In this document: positions 61,218-64,000 of the stretch, piece by piece
How the letters are laid out: every line of letters starts with the position of its first letter
Numbering within the stretch: position 1 is the stretch's first letter
From: Vibrio algivorus
Lineage (GTDB): Bacteria > Pseudomonadota > Gammaproteobacteria > Enterobacterales > Vibrionaceae
Reading direction: 5' to 3'
Assembly: GCF_002218005.2 (NCBI RefSeq)
Contig: NZ_AP018678.1
Location: forward strand, 62,001 to 126,000
Length of the DNA: 64,000 bases
Position numbers and translations under genes: made by a program
Notes under the pieces: model-generated
The model's database searches: none
What the model was told of the DNA's origin: nothing
What the model saw: only the letters and a program-made list of their open reading frames with translations

Positions 61218-61454
61218 TCAAAAGTGAGTATTAAAAATAAATAAAAATTGTTTACGATCACTGCCTAAACCAGTGTATTCGAGATCTACTGATAAGTATT
61301 GATTAACACCGAGATCTAAATCAATAATTCCTGCTCACAGTTTTTGGTTTTCCTAATGTAATCTGCTATCGGCATTGATATCACGAATGGCTTGTCGTTT
61401 ATCTAGGCTAAAACGCCCTGAAATATCTTGGCAGGTTTCATTTGATGGCGCTAG
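61218..61454 (-). pseudogene. Remnant of a paralogue of the 382-residue outer-membrane protein
   Basis: Read on the minus strand, 79 codons in one unbroken frame align to the C-terminus of the protein at 59109. EYTGLGSDRKQFLFIFNTHF stands against EYTGVVGDRRQLIIMVNGRF, and ENQKL-stop-AGI against ENSEKWAGI. Two in-frame stops replace Gln (TAG) and Trp (TGA). The upstream three quarters of the gene are missing. The rest of the gap 61144-61509 holds the promoter of the gene at 60502 and the gor terminator. Confidence 0.85.
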
Positions 61455-61455
61455 A

Positions 61456-61485
61456 ATAAAAAAGCCCCACTAAAAAGTGAGGCTA
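61456..61485 (-). terminator. Terminator of gor
   Basis: On the minus strand AGCCTCAC pairs with GTGGGGCT around TTTTTA, followed by TTTTTTATT. Confidence 0.88.
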
Positions 61486-61509
61486 TGATTTAAGTTACGG
61501 ATAGTTAAA

Positions 61510-62865
61510 CTATCTCATAGTAACAAACTCTTCCGAACCCGTTGGGTGAATGGCGACAACTGCATCAAAGTCCGCTTTGGTTGCACCCATTTTCATTGCA
61601 ACCGCAAAACCTTGGATCATTTCATCAACCGTGAAACCAATGCCATGTAGACCAACTACTTTCTCGTCGTCGCCTGCACAAACTAGCTTCATTTTACATG
61701 GTTGGCGGTGTGAAGTGACCGCAGTATACATAGCAGTAAAGCCTGAAGTGTAGACTTTAATATTGTCTTCACCGTATTGTGCTTTTGCATCTTGCTCTGT
61801 TAAACCAATAGTGCCGATTGGTGGATGGCTAAAGACGACAGTCGGGACTAGGTTGTAATCCATCTTAGCGTCGGTTTTACCGTTAAATAAACGTTCAGAT
61901 AATTGGCGACCGGCTTTGACTGCTACAGGGGTGAGTTCAATACCACCTTCCATGATGTCACCGACACAGTAGATGCCTTTGACATTGGTTTCTTGGTATT
62001 CATCCACTTTGATATAACCGCGCTCGTTAGTTGCCACACCAGTGACATCCAAGTTAATCGCATCGGTTGCTGGATGACGACCAATTGCCCAAATTAGGGT
62101 ATCAACATTTTGACTTTCACCGTTTTCTAAGTGAAGGGTAATACTACCGTCAGCTTCTTTTACGACTTCTTTAGGCACAGAATTGGTATGTAGTGTTGGG
62201 CCCTCAGTGTTCATTACTTCAACTAAGGTGTCGATAATCATAGGATCGAAGCTACGTAGCGGCGATTCTTTACGAACAAATAGGTGAGTTTCAGTGCCGA
62301 GTGCGCTAAGTACGCCAGCAATCTCAACCGCAATATAACCTGCGCCAACCACTGCAACGCGCTTTGGTTGCTCGTTCAGCTCGAAAAAGCCGTTTGAATC
62401 AATCCCGTGCTCAGCTCCAGGAATGTTTGGAATTGTTGGGCGGCCACCGACTGCGATCAGAATATGATCGGCGGTGTATTGCTCGCCATTGACTTCAACG
62501 GTTTTCTCATCAACAAATTTAGCAAAGCCACGGATAACATTGATTTTGTTATTACCTAATACGCGGTCGTAAGATTGATGAATACGGCCAATATACGCTT
62601 GACGGTTTTCCACCATTTTGGCCCAGTTAAAGCTTTTTAGCTCCACATCAAAGCCGTAATCTTTTGAATACAGGTTAATCGCTTCCGCTACTTGTGCGCC
62701 GTGCCACATTACTTTTTTAGGTACACAACCTACGTTGACACAAGTGCCACCAAGATCTTGAGCTTCAATCAGTGCCACTTTTGCACCGTACATAGCTGCG
62801 CGGTTAGCGGATGCAATACCGCCACTACCGCCACCAATACAAATGTAATCAAAATGCGTTGTCAT
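61510..62865 (-). CDS. gor: Glutathione reductase
   Basis: Gor is an NADPH-dependent flavoenzyme that keeps glutathione reduced in the cytoplasm. The 451-residue protein has the FAD fold GGGSGGIASANRAA (11-24), the redox disulfide Cys42-Cys47 in GGTCVNVGCVPKK, an NADPH fold GAGYIAVEIAG and the dimer-interface HPTGSEEFVT with the catalytic histidine. It lies downstream of rlmJ, the same neighbour as in E. coli. Confidence 0.97.
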   Translation of the reverse strand: MTTHFDYICIGGGSGGIASANRAAMYGAKVALIEAQDLGGTCVNVGCVPKKVMWHGAQVAEAINLYSKDYGFDVELKSFNWAKMVENRQAYIGRIHQSYDRVLGNNKINVIRGFAKFVDEKTVEVNGEQYTADHILIAVGGRPTIPNIPGAEHGIDSNGFFELNEQPKRVAVVGAGYIAVEIAGVLSALGTETHLFVRKESPLRSFDPMIIDTLVEVMNTEGPTLHTNSVPKEVVKEADGSITLHLENGESQNVDTLIWAIGRHPATDAINLDVTGVATNERGYIKVDEYQETNVKGIYCVGDIMEGGIELTPVAVKAGRQLSERLFNGKTDAKMDYNLVPTVVFSHPPIGTIGLTEQDAKAQYGEDNIKVYTSGFTAMYTAVTSHRQPCKMKLVCAGDDEKVVGLHGIGFTVDEMIQGFAVAMKMGATKADFDAVVAIHPTGSEEFVTMR

Positions 62866-62950
62866 TTTGTTCTCCGTAACCTGTTATGTCTGTCTTTATT
62901 TAATGAGGGTAGCAGATGGATTATGCAACCCTGGTTTCATTTATTAATGA

Positions 62951-63787
62951 TTATTCTGGAACAATCCACTCAACTTTGTGGTGGCCTGTGCTTGGTGCGA
63001 TTGCCTGTTGTAGCATAGGTAAAATTTCCGTCATTTGACTTTCTAATTTCCACGGTGGGTTAATGACTATCATGCCTGATGCGGTCATACCACGCTCAAG
63101 ACTATCGGCAGATACGCCTAATTCAATTTGCAAAATGTTACGAATATCGAGTTTTTTAAGATCGGCAATCATGTCATCAATAGTATGGCGATAAACGACA
63201 GGGTACCAAATAGCATAAATACCGGTCGCCCAGCGCTTATGGCTTTGTGCAATGGCTCTCACCACATCTTGGTATTCGTGAGCCAGTTCATAAGGCGGGT
63301 CGATGAGCACTAAACCACGACGTTCTTTAGGTGGCAAGCTGGCTTTTAAATGTTCAAAACCGTCTTTTTGATGGATTCTAACCTGGCGATCGCGATGAAA
63401 CTCTTGCTCTAAAAGCGGATGATCACTGGGGTGAAGTTCTGTTAATACCATGCGGTCTTGATTGCGTAAGTGAGCACGTGCTACGCGTGGAGAACCCGGG
63501 TAGTAACGTAGTTCGTCACTATTATTGAGTTCTTTGATTGAATCTAAGTAGCTAGTCACTTCTTCAGGTAAATCTTGTCCCCAAATACGTGCGATGCCTT
63601 GTTTGTATTCACCAGTTTTTTCTGACCATTCGTGAGTTAAGTCGTAGCGGCCTACACCTGCATGCGTATCATGGTAAACGAACGGCTTATCTTTTTGTTT
63701 TAAGGCATTCAAAATTAAGCTCTGTACTATGTGTTTTACCACATCGGCATGGTTGCCAGCGTGAAAGCTGTGACGATAACTCAGCAT
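62951..63787 (-). CDS. rlmJ: 23S rRNA (adenine2030-N6)-methyltransferase RlmJ
   Basis: RlmJ methylates A2030 of 23S rRNA. The 278-residue protein starts MLSYRHSFHAGNHADVVKH, the signature of the family, with a SAM-binding DTHAGVGRYDL and the catalytic DPPY at residues 163-166. It is upstream of gor on the same strand with an 85-nt gap. The 213 bases after its start codon, up to the window end, hold its promoter and nothing else I can support. Confidence 0.95.
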   Translation of the reverse strand: MLSYRHSFHAGNHADVVKHIVQSLILNALKQKDKPFVYHDTHAGVGRYDLTHEWSEKTGEYKQGIARIWGQDLPEEVTSYLDSIKELNNSDELRYYPGSPRVARAHLRNQDRMVLTELHPSDHPLLEQEFHRDRQVRIHQKDGFEHLKASLPPKERRGLVLIDPPYELAHEYQDVVRAIAQSHKRWATGIYAIWYPVVYRHTIDDMIADLKKLDIRNILQIELGVSADSLERGMTASGMIVINPPWKLESQMTEILPMLQQAIAPSTGHHKVEWIVPE

Positions 63788-64000
63788 GGTTTATCTCTTG
63801 AAATTGGGTCAATATTGCCGACCATGATACCGAATATTCTTGTGTCTTGCCTGATAAAAGAAAGCGTAAAGCAGTTTTTACTTTCAGCACCATTGAAATC
63901 TAGTGAGTTAGCCTACATTTATATCTAAAGAAAAGTTTCTAAATATAGAAGAATTACTATTCCCAAAGTAATTGGAGTTGCAGTGAGGCACGCCGTCAAC

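Noticed and set aside
63925..63999. Possible C-terminal end of a membrane protein entering from the right on the minus strand
   Set aside because: A 24-codon hydrophobic frame ending in TAG is visible, but it is too short to judge and no homology is recognisable.

Overview
This window comes from a gammaproteobacterium of the family Vibrionaceae, very probably a Vibrio, and from the larger chromosome near its replication origin. The evidence is the Vibrio-like 16S/23S rRNA, the moderately AT-rich composition, gene order recalled from Vibrio chromosome I (thiCEFSGH, ubiEJB-tatABC, gppA-rhlB/trxA/rho, ubiD-fre, ilvY/ilvC, vexRAB, cytochrome c5, peptide ABC transporter, gor) and a cluster of ParB-binding parS sites (9224, 12921, 14954 and a weaker one at 22723), which in vibrios mark the origin-proximal centromere of chromosome I.

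Layout. 1-4852: the distal part of an rRNA operon (16S fragment, tRNA-Ile, tRNA-Ala, 23S, 5S, tRNA-Asp, terminator). 4853-6488: a fluoride riboswitch and the CLC-type fluoride/proton antiporter it should control. 6520-12978: a TPP-riboswitch-controlled thiamine operon, thiC-thiE-thiF-thiS-thiG-thiH, with a perfect parS site inside thiE. 13055-18004: a Xaa-Pro peptidase, a small unknown protein, an EamA transporter and rmuC. 18056-22720: ubiE-ubiJ-ubiB-tatA-tatB-tatC (ubiquinone synthesis and twin-arginine export). 22766-33720: tatD, hemB, gppA-rhlB, trxA, rho, an unknown exported protein, ubiD with a duplicated C-terminal domain, a ferredoxin and fre. 33760-39662: a second, complete rRNA operon in the same direction, with tRNA-Ala(GGC) as its only spacer tRNA and a distal tRNA-Thr plus second 5S gene beyond an internal terminator. 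39667-49797: ilvY/ilvC, ubiK, the multidrug efflux operon vexR-vexA-vexB with a palindromic operator, and rep. 49813-51830: cytochrome c5 and a tRNA cluster (Arg, His, Pro, His, Pro) with one tRNA-Pro remnant and an array of 98-bp repeats built from tRNA-Pro pieces and terminators. 52215-58791: a peptide-type ABC transporter operon and a Gfo/Idh/MocA oxidoreductase. 58795-61454: a repeat element, two outer-membrane beta-barrel genes and the eroded remnant of a paralogue. 61456-63787: gor and rlmJ.

Most genes are core housekeeping genes: cofactor and quinone synthesis, export, RNA metabolism, redox balance and branched-chain amino acid synthesis. I see no prophage, insertion sequence, integron or defence island. 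The most unusual structure is the tRNA-Pro-derived repeat array at 50871-51822: five successive units downstream of one tRNA-Pro and one diverged unit of the same 98-bp length downstream of the other. It recalls the tRNA-Tyr 3'-end repeats (rtT RNA) after E. coli tyrT. Other points of interest are the stacked regulation of the fluoride exporter, the UbiD domain duplication, a 5S pair with compensating helix I changes, a dispersed intergenic repeat (12992 and 58795) and the outer-membrane pseudogene at 61218-61454.
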